DNA of 63,984 nucleotides from a virus, in the IMG/VR virus record IMGVR_UViG_3300007609_000018, positions 1 through 63,984 of that record, one strand, 5' to 3'. The notes beneath the pieces were generated by a model. It saw only the letters and a program-made list of their open reading frames with translations, had not been told where the DNA came from and did not search any database. This document shows, piece by piece, positions 37,062-45,002 of this stretch. Both the position numbers and the translations under genes were made by a program. How positions within the stretch are numbered: position 1 is the stretch's first letter; every line of letters begins with the position of its first letter.

Positions 37062-37482
37062 ATTTCTCAATTTCAGCTTGAATTTTCCTATTCATTTCAA
37101 TATCTGAATCGTGAAAACCTATTAATGCATCACGACTTCCTAATAACCTTACTTCATCTCTACGTAAAAGTTCATATAAATAGCTTATAAAGTCTTTGTC
37201 ATTACCCTTTATTTTAGCATTTGTAAAGTTTCTAATTCTTTTTTGAACATCAACACTATCATTAATAACAACAGACAAATTGCCTACATATTCAAACTTT
37301 TCAATAGGTTCTTCTGACGAATCTACTTTAGGTATAAACTTATAAGCTGCAATTAGAAACTCTAAGGCCTCGTTTTCATTTTTAGCAAATTTTTTATCTA
37401 CAAAACAAAATCTTTTCGTAACTAAATCATTAAACCTGTAACCCTCTTTTTCTAAACTATCAAACTGCCATACTGTTATCAT
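37048..37482 (-). CDS. Hypothetical protein coupled to HisRS-like gene, 144 aa
   Basis: Not recognised. Soluble alpha/beta protein starting MITVWQFDSLEKEGYRF with a charged helical C-terminus. Its stop lies 14 nt inside the HisRS-like gene, so the two proteins are probably made together and may interact. It could be the acceptor or a specificity subunit for that enzyme. This is inference from overlap alone. Confidence 0.55.
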   Translation of the reverse strand: MITVWQFDSLEKEGYRFNDLVTKRFCFVDKKFAKNENEALEFLIAAYKFIPKVDSSEEPIEKFEYVGNLSVVINDSVDVQKRIRNFTNAKIKGNDKDFISYLYELLRRDEVRLLGSRDALIGFHDSDIEMNRKIQAEIEKYVRD

Positions 37483-37484
37483 AA

Positions 37485-37700
37485 TTACTTAAAATTTTTG
37501 TTATAACTTTCTTCAGTAATTAACCATTGCTTTGATTTATTATTCGGATCACTCGCTATTACATCGCCTAACTTTGGTGAACCACTAATAAAATCACTTT
37601 CACTTATCTTTACTGTTACTCCTTCTGTAATAATACTTCCCTTTGTGTTAAAGTGAATTATATCCTTTTCAGTTACTTTTCTTATTTCTGGAATTACCAT
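37485..37700 (-). CDS. Hypothetical protein, 71 aa
   Basis: Not recognised. Starts MVIPEIRKVTEKDIIHF and contains a compact beta-type pattern (GVTVKISESDFISGSPKLGD). It lies 2 nt from both neighbours in the run that leads to the HisRS-like gene. No motif suggests an activity. Confidence 0.5.
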   Translation of the reverse strand: MVIPEIRKVTEKDIIHFNTKGSIITEGVTVKISESDFISGSPKLGDVIASDPNNKSKQWLITEESYNKNFK

Positions 37701-37702
37701 TT

Positions 37703-37888
37703 CTACAATTCTATTTTTATACTAACAACAATATGTGTGCTTGGCCATTCACTATCCTCACGTTCAATATGAACTTCACAATCATCAATCAATAAATCAT
37801 TTTCTTCCTCGAAATCTTTTATCAATCTTTCAATTTGGTTAGAAAGTTTTATTCTTTTTTTTCTTATTTCTTCTATTGTCTTAGACAT
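37703..37888 (-). CDS. Small coiled-coil protein, 61 aa
   Basis: A short helical N-terminus rich in K, R and E (MSKTIEEIRKKRIKLSNQIE) is followed by a beta strand pair ending VVSIKIEL. Not recognised. The frame is open from a TTG at 37894, but the ATG at 37888, which overlaps the GroES-like gene by 8 nt, is more likely. Confidence 0.5.
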   Translation of the reverse strand: MSKTIEEIRKKRIKLSNQIERLIKDFEEENDLLIDDCEVHIEREDSEWPSTHIVVSIKIEL

Positions 37889-38441
37889 ACTCAATTACCC
37901 CCACTATGTTATTCCTATTTACTCTAAAAACATCTGTATCACCCATTATCTCACTATGAGCAAATGGTACATCACAATCTACTTCCGTTGCTATATGCTG
38001 CCCTTTCTCAAACCCATATCCATCATACAAAACTTTAAACTGATTTTTCTTATACCCTGGCTTTAACTCTAACTCTGAAACTCTCTTCTCTTCTATCTTC
38101 TCACACAAAACATAATCATTTATAAACACCGTTTTTCCTTCTCGTTTAACAAAAAACAATGATTCTTTATGCAAGATCGCTTTACGCTTTCTATCTTCCC
38201 CAACAGAATATTTATAATCAATTATCCTATTCTCTTCCTTGGCCCGAATAGTCGCTAAATAATGAAAATAAACTTCATCCCCCTCTAATACTTCCGGATT
38301 ACCACTCTCTAAACAAATCCCCTTAATTGGCGCATACTTACATGGCTCATAACTCGTAGCAATGTAAATCCCAGAATCAGTTTTCATCTCATTCTCCGTA
38401 TCTACAAACTCAACCAATATGTTCTCGTGTAATAATTGCAT
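37881..38441 (-). CDS. GroES-like co-chaperonin, probably tandem domain
   Basis: 186 residues. The N-terminal half follows the Cpn10 pattern: ENILVEFVDTENEMKTDSGIYI, in which a tyrosine-isoleucine replaces the usual G-G-I-I-hydrophobic turn, then a mobile-loop-like stretch (TSYEPCKYAPI), then KGICLESG and EGDEVYFHYLAT. The second half (FINDYVLCEKIEE to NNIVGVIEYV) looks like a second, divergent copy. Phage GroES replacements such as T4 gp31 let host GroEL fold large capsid proteins. It is the first gene of the late operon after the non-coding region, which fits expression before the capsid proteins. Fold assignment is by eye. Confidence 0.5.
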   Translation of the reverse strand: MQLLHENILVEFVDTENEMKTDSGIYIATSYEPCKYAPIKGICLESGNPEVLEGDEVYFHYLATIRAKEENRIIDYKYSVGEDRKRKAILHKESLFFVKREGKTVFINDYVLCEKIEEKRVSELELKPGYKKNQFKVLYDGYGFEKGQHIATEVDCDVPFAHSEIMGDTDVFRVNRNNIVGVIEYV

Positions 38442-38460
38442 AAAGCCTTAAATTAAAAAA

Positions 38461-38523
38461 ACCTTGCCAGATGTAGGAATTAAAAAATCTATTGTGGAAG
38501 TAGTTTTTTTGCTCTGACAAGGT
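38461..38523. repeat. Hairpin with arms ACCTTGCCAGA / TCTGACAAGGT
   Basis: Imperfect inverted repeat: left arm 38461-38471, right arm 38513-38523, one mismatch. The right arm lies in the 12-mer CTCTGACAAGGT at 38512-38523, which recurs as a direct repeat at 39336-39347. It sits just upstream of the late operon's first gene and may be an operator or part of the promoter region. Confidence 0.55.
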
Positions 38524-39096
38524 TCAATATGTTTTCTATCTTCCATCATAATTCCTCACACAAACATAAAACCTTTTTTTCAATTTCCAACTATTTTTTT
38601 AAAATTATTTTTTTTCACTCATATATATTCACACGCACACACGCTCTTAGTTATATATCTCTATTCTAATTACTACTTACTTAGTATAATACAAAAAATA
38701 CTAAGTATAATTAGGAAAAAAGAAAAAGAAAAAATATATTAAAAAAGAAAAAGAAAAAAGACAACCAAATTCCCACAGTTAAAATCACATTATTCCCACT
38801 TTAAAAAAATAACTTCTAAGCAATTAAAACCACTTCCCCCTATCTATCACACCAACTACTCAATAAAACCCCTCAAATCAAATAAAAAACACTAAAACAC
38901 CCATTTTTTGAAACTCAACAATAACAATACTTTAGGCAACTTCCCCCACCGTATGAACACCAACTTTTTATCCCACCAATCAAACAAACATTTATATCAC
39001 TCAAATTAACCACTAATCAAACCCAATAACAAACACTCTTAACCGTATACACTTTTTCTGCGCATAGGTGCTGTGAGTGAGTGATAGGTATATATA

Positions 39097-39147
39097 GGGG
39101 GGAGGGTGTCAAGGAATGGAAACGGGATCCTAAAACCCACCCCCACC
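39097..39147. other. G-rich tract followed by C-rich tract
   Basis: GGGGGGAGGG at 39097-39106 is followed by further G pairs and a GGG near 39124, then CCCACCCCCACC at 39136-39147. In a genome this A/T-rich these runs are striking. They can pair with each other as a hairpin or form a G-quadruplex on one strand. A structural role in replication or transcription control is inferred. Confidence 0.45.
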
Positions 39148-39335
39148 GAAAACAGAACCAAATAACGAAACGCAAAGCCAACAATGCCAAAGGTCCAGAC
39201 TAACCAATGAACACAGACAAACCAATATTTTTAGAAACCTATTTAACATAATATAAATTATCTACCATATTTTTATTGTGTAACTCATTGATTTACAGGA
39301 AACTAAACCAAAGGGAATATTCAAAATCCTTGAAA

Positions 39336-39347
39336 CTCTGACAAGGT
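39336..39347. repeat. Second copy of CTCTGACAAGGT
   Basis: Exact 12-bp direct repeat of 38512-38523, inside the non-coding region. Two exact 12-mers about 820 nt apart, both in the intergenic region, suggest a protein-binding site rather than chance. Confidence 0.45.
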
Positions 39348-40061
39348 GGCACAATTCAACGGATAAATAACTCATTCAGATAGAAAACTAAACTATCTAA
39401 ATTTCAATTCTAAGCGCATTAAATTACCTTACCTATGCTATACCATTACTAAAAACTAAACTCTCGATATACGCTAAATTTGATACCTTTTTGAACGTTT
39501 GCACGGACACGCTGACTGTTAAAAGAAATGAATACCGCTTAAATACTACATTTTCTTTGTTTTTTTACTTTTATTCTAATGTTTAATATTTAGGTTTTTA
39601 AATAGTTGTTTTTGTGATTGGTTTTTTTTCTTTTTTTTGTTTGCTTTACTTACTCTCTATGCTTACTCTATCGCTTCGCTCTTCTTTCCTTTGTTTGTTG
39701 GGGTTTGCGTTATGTTGGTTGTTTGGCTTATTTGCTTGTTTTTATTGCTTGTATGGCATTTACTTTGTTTTGGTGGTGGATTAGTTCAGATGATTTATTT
39801 TACTTCTTTAGTCGGTCCGTTTTGAGCGCTCTCTTCGTTTCCTTTCCTTACTCCCTTTCGTTCCCTTTCCCTTTACTTGCTTTATTCTTTATGTATTAAT
39901 TATTTATTTTAAATTCTTTTGCATTGGTTTTCAGTTAGTTACAAGTTTTTATAAAGTTTTTATTCTCGTTTGTTTAGTTTTTTGAATTGTATGGGCTTAT
40001 ATTTACAACCGTTAAGGCATTAAGCCGATTTTAATATTTATAACAAGTAAATAAAAAGATT

Positions 40062-40283
40062 ATGAGAACTACAAAAGTTTATAGAGCAACATTAAGAAAA
40101 GATTTAAACGAAGATAATAAAAAAGGGAAAACTTTGAAGTTGGAGTTTGAACTTAATAATAAAGTTTCTGTATTATCAAATACAGAATGGGATTGGTATC
40201 TAGACACTATAACCGTAGATGATGTAGATAATATGTTTGAAAATCTTACTTTCTTAAAAACTAACACATGGAGAGAATTATGA
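40062..40283 (+). CDS. First gene of plus-strand block, 73 aa, unknown
   Basis: Not recognised. Charged, starting MRTTKVYRATLRKDLNEDNK, with a tryptophan-rich part (TEWDWYLDTITVDD). The leader is A-rich (AATAAAAAGATT) rather than Shine-Dalgarno type. It is the first gene after the divergence region, so it is probably among the earliest expressed. Confidence 0.6.
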   Translation: MRTTKVYRATLRKDLNEDNKKGKTLKLEFELNNKVSVLSNTEWDWYLDTITVDDVDNMFENLTFLKTNTWREL

Positions 40284-40525
40284 AATACTTACTAATTATA
40301 CCGATACTATTTTTATTAATTTCAAACGCATCAAATTCAGTTGTCAAAAGGCAAGCTATATTAAACCATATAATGATTGGCGAAGATTATAAAGGTTCTG
40401 GTTTTGAAATTTGGCGAATAAATTATAAGGAGAATTGTGTATCTCACATCGCTTACTACTATTCAAACACAAAAGAAATAGTTTATAACGATTATCAAGA
40501 AATTCCTTTACACTTAAACAAATAA
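40280..40525 (+). CDS. Small exported protein, 81 aa
   Basis: Starts with a hydrophobic Sec-type signal (MKYLLIIPILFLLISNASNS), then a small soluble domain with one cysteine and several tyrosines. The ATG at 40280 overlaps the previous TGA as ATGA; an upstream ATG at 40268 is also open but would put four polar residues before the signal. An early secreted or membrane-anchored phage protein may act in superinfection exclusion; this is inferred from the signal only. Confidence 0.6.
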   Translation: MKYLLIIPILFLLISNASNSVVKRQAILNHIMIGEDYKGSGFEIWRINYKENCVSHIAYYYSNTKEIVYNDYQEIPLHLNK

Positions 40526-40553
40526 AATTTTTTACACAAATAAATAAAATATT

Positions 40554-40913
40554 ATGAACAATTCAATAAGAAAAGAACTACTAGAACACATTTTAGACAA
40601 AATAAGCGATGGTGTAATTGATGACACAAATAAAGATGAATGGCATTTTTATTGTTTTAACGAAGATTATTACTGCATCGGTTATTACAAATGCTCACAA
40701 TGGCTAAAAAGGCACAATTTGGGCGAATTTGAATCTGCTGCAATTTGTACTCAATACGAAATAGATAACTTTGGCGAATGTGGTAAAGTATATGATAATT
40801 CAGAAAAGGTAGTAAATATGCTTGCTTACATATACGGCGAGGAGCTTTTTTCTGATTTAGATTGTGAAACAATAGAGGAATTGCAAGAAAAGATAGAAGA
40901 AGAAATAAATTAA
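40554..40913 (+). CDS. Hypothetical protein, 119 aa
   Basis: Not recognised. Acidic with clustered aromatic and cysteine residues in the middle (WHFYCFNEDYYCIGYYKC), which could bind metal, and an acidic helical C-terminus (CETIEELQEKIEEEIN). Such small acidic proteins are common among DNA mimics, but nothing here proves that. Confidence 0.6.
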   Translation: MNNSIRKELLEHILDKISDGVIDDTNKDEWHFYCFNEDYYCIGYYKCSQWLKRHNLGEFESAAICTQYEIDNFGECGKVYDNSEKVVNMLAYIYGEELFSDLDCETIEELQEKIEEEIN

Positions 40914-40929
40914 ACCACCATTTTAACCG

Positions 40930-40975
40930 CTTTTACCCTTGCACCGCTATTTTATAGTATTGGGCAAGGGTTAAG
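40930..40975. repeat. Hairpin between early genes
   Basis: TACCCTTGC and GCAAGGGTTA arms enclose about 22 nt in the 99-nt spacer after the 119-residue gene. No T-run follows, so it is more likely an RNA-stability or processing hairpin than a terminator. Confidence 0.5.
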
Positions 40976-41012
40976 GCAGTAGAAGTAATATTTTTAACAA
41001 AAAAATAAAACA

Positions 41013-41204
41013 ATGAAACACACAGAGATAACAAAAGAAGCGTTTAAAGCTATTGTAACCAACGAACAAGAATCTTTTGATTATAACGATAAAGGAGAAC
41101 TATTCGAGAAAACATATTTTAAAGCAAAAGGCATGAAACTACTAACTATATACAACTTTGTAAGCAACACAAAGCAGTACTACATACAAGATATTAACTA
41201 TTAA
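41013..41204 (+). CDS. Hypothetical protein, 63 aa
   Basis: Not recognised. Starts MKHTEITKEAFKAIVTNEQ; a compact helix-strand mix ending YYIQDINY. The leader AAAAAAATAAAACA is of the same A-rich type as the next two genes. Confidence 0.55.
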   Translation: MKHTEITKEAFKAIVTNEQESFDYNDKGELFEKTYFKAKGMKLLTIYNFVSNTKQYYIQDINY

Positions 41205-41227
41205 TTTAACTTAAAAAATAAAACAAG

Positions 41228-41608
41228 ATGAAACTAAAAGCAACGATAGAAAAATTAACAAATTTTGCTAATAAAGATAATATTCAAAAAGATATAAATA
41301 GATATTTCTTTACAATACACACTCCTAACGGAGAAACATTAAGGGTAGCTAAGTCAAGTTTTAAGGAGATTAAAAATTCTGATGATTTTAAGGGATGGTT
41401 GGCAAATTGTGAAGGCAAAGTAACAAGATTATTATTGACTTTATTCGATTTTGATTTGGAATTTATAGAGAATAAAAAGCCACATATTGACTCGTATGGA
41501 AAATATCTAATATATACAAAGGAACACGAAGAAAAGTATGAAGAGTGGTTAAAAACGACTAATTCAAAAGATACATCATTAAGCTATTTTTTAACATTTA
41601 AAAACTAA
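41228..41608 (+). CDS. Hypothetical protein, 126 aa
   Basis: Not recognised. Lysine-rich, with a beta segment YFFTIHTPNGETLRVAKSSF and a helical C-terminus. Preceded by AAAAATAAAACAAG, the leader form shared with the next gene; the two probably form an expression pair. Confidence 0.55.
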   Translation: MKLKATIEKLTNFANKDNIQKDINRYFFTIHTPNGETLRVAKSSFKEIKNSDDFKGWLANCEGKVTRLLLTLFDFDLEFIENKKPHIDSYGKYLIYTKEHEEKYEEWLKTTNSKDTSLSYFLTFKN

Positions 41609-41614
41609 AACAAG

Positions 41615-41833
41615 ATGAAACTATTAAAAGTAGATTATTTAAACGAAATACCTAAAAAAATTAACAATTACACTTTAATAAATGTAATAAATAAAAAATC
41701 CTTCAATGAAGATACTTTTATAAGACTATCCAAAGGTTATAAATATAAAGTGTTTAGAACTATAATATCATCGTTAGATGAAATATCCCAAGATTATAAC
41801 TACGGAGCTTTATATCTTATATTAACAGACTAA
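41615..41833 (+). CDS. Hypothetical protein, 72 aa
   Basis: Not recognised. Rich in K, N and Y, starting MKLLKVDYLNEIPKKINNYT. It lies 6 nt downstream of the previous stop, with the same AAAACAAG leader before the ATG. Confidence 0.5.
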   Translation: MKLLKVDYLNEIPKKINNYTLINVINKKSFNEDTFIRLSKGYKYKVFRTIISSLDEISQDYNYGALYLILTD

Positions 41834-41876
41834 AAAACAGATAGAAAAAAAATCTAATAACCAATAAAAATACACT

Positions 41877-42119
41877 ATGAAAACTTTTAAAAGAACAAGT
41901 TTACCGCAGTCAATAAATTACAACGGAGAAACTTATACTCCCAATATGACCTCCTCCGCTCAACTTGACACCAAAAGAGAAGCAAACAAACTAAAATCAC
42001 AAGGCGAAAAAGTTATTTTAGTTGAGGTATTGAGTAAAAACCTAAGAGGTAAAAAGGACCTTTATAATTTACCATACAAGCCGACTAAATGGATATTCAC
42101 TAAAAAACTAAATAAATAG
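41877..42119 (+). CDS. Hypothetical basic protein, 80 aa
   Basis: Not recognised. Basic (about one fifth K and R) with a stretch SLPQSINYNGETYTPNMTSS and C-terminal PTKWIFTKKLNK. It may bind nucleic acid. It is part of the head-to-tail early run. Confidence 0.5.
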   Translation: MKTFKRTSLPQSINYNGETYTPNMTSSAQLDTKREANKLKSQGEKVILVEVLSKNLRGKKDLYNLPYKPTKWIFTKKLNK

Positions 42120-42124
42120 AAATT

Positions 42125-42712
42125 ATGATAACTATAAAAACAAATATTTACACGTTTGAAGAACTAACGGAAGAACAAAAAGAAAAAGCTATTGATAGCG
42201 TAAGAAACAAATACTATGATCATAACGATTTTGCAGAGTGGGCTATTGATGATTGCTCACTATTTGAACCACCACAAAAAGAGTTAGAAGAACTTTTTGG
42301 TAAAGATTACAAATTCCCTTTATTAGAAAACACTAGGGAAAAACTATTTTTTTCACTAGGTAGAGATAGATATATAGATATTTCTAACGCAATGCAAATT
42401 TCAGATGATACCTACTTTTTAAAATGGCTAGGGATTAATAAATATGATTTTTTAAATGATGATGGCTGCCCTGTTTTAGACTATAAAATAGGTAAAGACA
42501 CAATAGAATTTTATACTAATGATTTTAATGTTGAGTTTACAAATGAACAAGAAACTATTTTAGAAAAAGCCAAAGAAAAATTTGAAGAACATTGTGAAAA
42601 TATCTTAAATAGAATTGAATATGATATTGATTATAGGTTTACCGATGAAGCTATCATAGAAGATATACACGCAAACGATTATCAATTTACTGAACAAGGT
42701 AATTTGTATTAA
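42125..42712 (+). CDS. Phage protein of the 'YTFEELTEEQKEKAI' type, 195 aa
   Basis: Acidic 195-residue protein. Its start (YTFEELTEEQKEKAIDSVRN, then YDHNDFAEW) and its C-terminal IEDIHANDYQFTEQG match a pattern I recall from uncharacterised phage and mobile-element proteins. Negative charge is high throughout. No function is established to my knowledge; a DNA-mimic or antitoxin-like role is speculation. It starts 5 nt after the previous stop. Confidence 0.6.
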   Translation: MITIKTNIYTFEELTEEQKEKAIDSVRNKYYDHNDFAEWAIDDCSLFEPPQKELEELFGKDYKFPLLENTREKLFFSLGRDRYIDISNAMQISDDTYFLKWLGINKYDFLNDDGCPVLDYKIGKDTIEFYTNDFNVEFTNEQETILEKAKEKFEEHCENILNRIEYDIDYRFTDEAIIEDIHANDYQFTEQGNLY

Positions 42713-42820
42713 AACACTACAACCCCAAAAACCCCTTAAAATTTACGTTCTAAGCAACTTTTAACTAAAAAAGGTACAAACACCTTACAAAACATTTTTA
42801 ACCGATTAAAACTAGAAATA

Positions 42821-43630
42821 ATGACAAACGAAATACAAAAAAAAGACGTAATAAACGTAGCAAATTCATTAAATATAAAATTAACTGAAGAACAAGTAAC
42901 GGAAGTTTTAAAATTATATGATGATAAAGCGGATGATCTACCGAACGAAAACTTTACCTACATTTTAGAAACTATTTTAGTGGATGATATGGGTTTAAGT
43001 CAAAAACCAATAAAGAAAACCTCTAAACACCTAAGAACTACATTTGAAAACCTTGAAAAAGGAATAAAAAACCAATTTAAGAAACTTACAAAAGAACAAG
43101 AGATAATTTTCATTGAACAATCTATGTTTCCAAACTATCAAGAATATAAAGAAACGATGACAGAAATGGATGATGAAAGCGATGATTTTATTGAAAGAAT
43201 AGACTTGTTTAATTTAAGAGAAAAACTCCCAATGATAGATTTTTATAACTCTGGATTTCAAGAAAAAACAGGGCATATATACAAAATTAGAGGGCAATTC
43301 ATAGATGTTATAGAGCAAGGAGATGACGAACTAATTACAATAAGATTAAAAGACGTTGTAAAAACTTCTCATAAAATTTCAATTATTGAATTTATCGAAT
43401 CAAATATGGAATGTAAAGCAACACGCATAGACAAATTAATAGAAGGTGCTGAAGAATGGTACCCTAAATATGATAGATGCGATGAAATAGCCTTTATTTT
43501 AGATGTTCTGCAAACCTATGAAGATGGAGAAGTAAAACTTCACAACGAACCAAGCCTATATAACGCACTAGAGAGTAGTTTAATTACGGCAGAGTACATA
43601 AACACCAACCACCACCCAAAACACGCTTAA
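42821..43630 (+). CDS. Hypothetical acidic protein, 269 aa
   Basis: The longest gene of the early block. The first 45 residues (DVINVANSLNIKLTEEQVTEVLKLYDD, quoted in part: VANSLNIKLTEEQVTEVL) form a small helical domain that I recall from several Bacteroidota phage proteins. The remainder is alpha/beta with many acidic residues and no recognised motif. A 108-nt spacer with no clear structure precedes it, so it may have its own promoter. Confidence 0.6.
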   Translation: MTNEIQKKDVINVANSLNIKLTEEQVTEVLKLYDDKADDLPNENFTYILETILVDDMGLSQKPIKKTSKHLRTTFENLEKGIKNQFKKLTKEQEIIFIEQSMFPNYQEYKETMTEMDDESDDFIERIDLFNLREKLPMIDFYNSGFQEKTGHIYKIRGQFIDVIEQGDDELITIRLKDVVKTSHKISIIEFIESNMECKATRIDKLIEGAEEWYPKYDRCDEIAFILDVLQTYEDGEVKLHNEPSLYNALESSLITAEYINTNHHPKHA

Positions 43631-43631
43631 A

Positions 43632-43883
43632 ATGGATATTTTGATAGAATTTAGAAAAGCAGTAGGATCCTCTACAATGCTAACTATTGATAGCAATAAA
43701 ATAGAACTAAGTTATACAGACGAAAGAGGAAAGATTAAAATATGGTTTGAAACAGAAAACCGAAGTGCATTTTTACATTTTAACCCTCAATCTAAATTAG
43801 CTTCTGAATATGGAGATTTTTGGAAACACCCAAAGGAAGTAGTAAACAACAAAATTTTTAAACAATTAAACTTAAAGAAATGA
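43632..43883 (+). CDS. Hypothetical protein, 83 aa
   Basis: Not recognised. Mixed alpha/beta, starting MDILIEFRKAVGSSTMLTID. It starts 1 nt after the previous stop and overlaps the next gene as ATGA, so it is translationally coupled on both sides. Confidence 0.55.
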   Translation: MDILIEFRKAVGSSTMLTIDSNKIELSYTDERGKIKIWFETENRSAFLHFNPQSKLASEYGDFWKHPKEVVNNKIFKQLNLKK

Positions 43884-44101
43884 AAAAACCAATACCAAAA
43901 TTTGACAAGAACAACAATTTAAGAATAGGAATGAAAATTATAGGCTATGTAAGACAGTCCAGAAAAACAGGAGGATATGCTTATTTAATAGGTAAACCAA
44001 GCGATATAAGCGTGGCAAGTTTTACAAGTAATAAGGAACCATTCACAGAGGAACAAGCAAAGCAAAGATTAATAAACGCAGTAACGCCACTACCGTTTTA
44101 A
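43880..44101 (+). CDS. Hypothetical basic protein, 73 aa
   Basis: Not recognised. Basic N-terminal part (KKPIPKFDKNNNLRIGMK) followed by a segment with glycines and aromatic residues (YVRQSRKTGGYAYLIGKPSD). It may be a small RNA- or DNA-binding protein. Its start overlaps the preceding stop as ATGA. Confidence 0.55.
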   Translation: MKKPIPKFDKNNNLRIGMKIIGYVRQSRKTGGYAYLIGKPSDISVASFTSNKEPFTEEQAKQRLINAVTPLPF

Positions 44102-44147
44102 GAATAAGTAATACAAATTGACAACGAAAAAACAAAAACTAGAAAAG

Positions 44148-44567
44148 ATGAAAACAACTACAAATTCAGAAAAATATATTGAATCAATATATAGAAGAAA
44201 GAAGAACGAGGAGCAAAATGCAATAGAATTGTTTGAACAAAGAACCAACATAAAGACAACCAAAAAGTACGGAAAACATTACATAGTAATTGATGAAGTA
44301 TTTACGGACAAGCCAACAAGACAAATATCTTTATTTTTTAAATATATTGGCTATGGTTCAGTAATTTTTTTAGGTAACATAAACGGAAAAACCAAAGAGA
44401 AGTTGAGATACAAAAATACTGAAATTCAAAAAGAAACTGAAAGCCTAATATTAAAACTTAATTACATAAACCAAGAAGTTGAGCAGGCAACACAAGAAGT
44501 GTTTAAAACACATGGAAAACCAAAAACACCAATAGGAATTATAAGGGATAGAATTTTTTATAACTAA
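44148..44567 (+). CDS. Hypothetical basic protein, 139 aa
   Basis: Not recognised. A highly charged helical N-terminus (KYIESIYRRKKNEEQNAIEL), a beta middle (KHYIVIDEVFTD) and a basic C-terminus. The frame is open back to a TTG at 44118, but the ATG at 44148 with the A-rich leader before it is the better start. Confidence 0.55.
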   Translation: MKTTTNSEKYIESIYRRKKNEEQNAIELFEQRTNIKTTKKYGKHYIVIDEVFTDKPTRQISLFFKYIGYGSVIFLGNINGKTKEKLRYKNTEIQKETESLILKLNYINQEVEQATQEVFKTHGKPKTPIGIIRDRIFYN

Positions 44568-44607
44568 AAACCAAAACAATTAACTAATCAATTTAAAACT
44601 ATATAAA

Positions 44608-44814
44608 ATGGAAACAGGAATAATACAAGTAAATTTAATTGATGGAGGTAAATATTTTGTACACTTCAAAAATAAAAACCAAAAAAATAGAATACTATTA
44701 TCTTTAAAAGAAAACGCTGAAAAAGTTTCTGAATGGGGGGTATTAGTAAATGGCATTCACAGCACAAAAGATTTTGAATCAATTATAAAAAACAGACAAA
44801 AACTAAAACAATGA
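44608..44814 (+). CDS. Hypothetical protein, 68 aa
   Basis: Not recognised. Starts METGIIQVNLIDGGKYFVHF, a beta-type module, and ends in a basic helix. The stop overlaps the next start as ATGA. Confidence 0.5.
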   Translation: METGIIQVNLIDGGKYFVHFKNKNQKNRILLSLKENAEKVSEWGVLVNGIHSTKDFESIIKNRQKLKQ

Positions 44815-45002
44815 ACGGGGCAATTTTAGACAGACAAGGCAAGCAAGTTGAAATAACAGACCTTAATTCAGCTTTAATACAAGCAAAGGAAGCAGTACAA
44901 TTCCACAGAAGAAAAACAGGCATAAAATACCCAGAAGTAGCAAAAGATTGGGAGCATATTTTACACGAATTACAAAAAATCAAAAAAAGCAACGCACAAT
45001 GA
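44811..45002 (+). CDS. Hypothetical protein, 63 aa
   Basis: Not recognised. A short strand pair (GAILDRQGKQVEITDLNSAL) followed by a charged helix. It overlaps both neighbours as ATGA and belongs to a four-gene translationally coupled run. Confidence 0.5.
   Translation: MNGAILDRQGKQVEITDLNSALIQAKEAVQFHRRKTGIKYPEVAKDWEHILHELQKIKKSNAQ

Larger units (their letters stand above)
38442..40061. other. 1.6-kb non-coding divergence region
   Basis: No convincing gene on either strand over 1,620 nt, in a genome otherwise packed to a few bases per gap. The left part (38,450-39,540) is rich in A and C on the plus strand; the part from about 39,540 to 40,000 is rich in T. It contains an A/G tract with repeated AAAAAGAAAAAG near 38,715-38,760, a hairpin at 38,460-38,523, G-rich and C-rich tracts near 39,100-39,147 and a pyrimidine tract near 39,835-39,880. 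It lies between divergent operons, so it must hold both promoters. A replication origin or packaging site is plausible but not shown. Confidence 0.6.

Noticed and set aside
39618-39899. Plus-strand hydrophobic ORF of 93 residues
   Set aside because: It starts with TTG in a T-rich block, and phenylalanine and leucine dominate as expected from base composition. No leader or motif.
38442-40061. tRNA genes or a CRISPR array
   Set aside because: No cloverleaf with a T-arm GTTCRAA box and no regularly spaced repeats were found.
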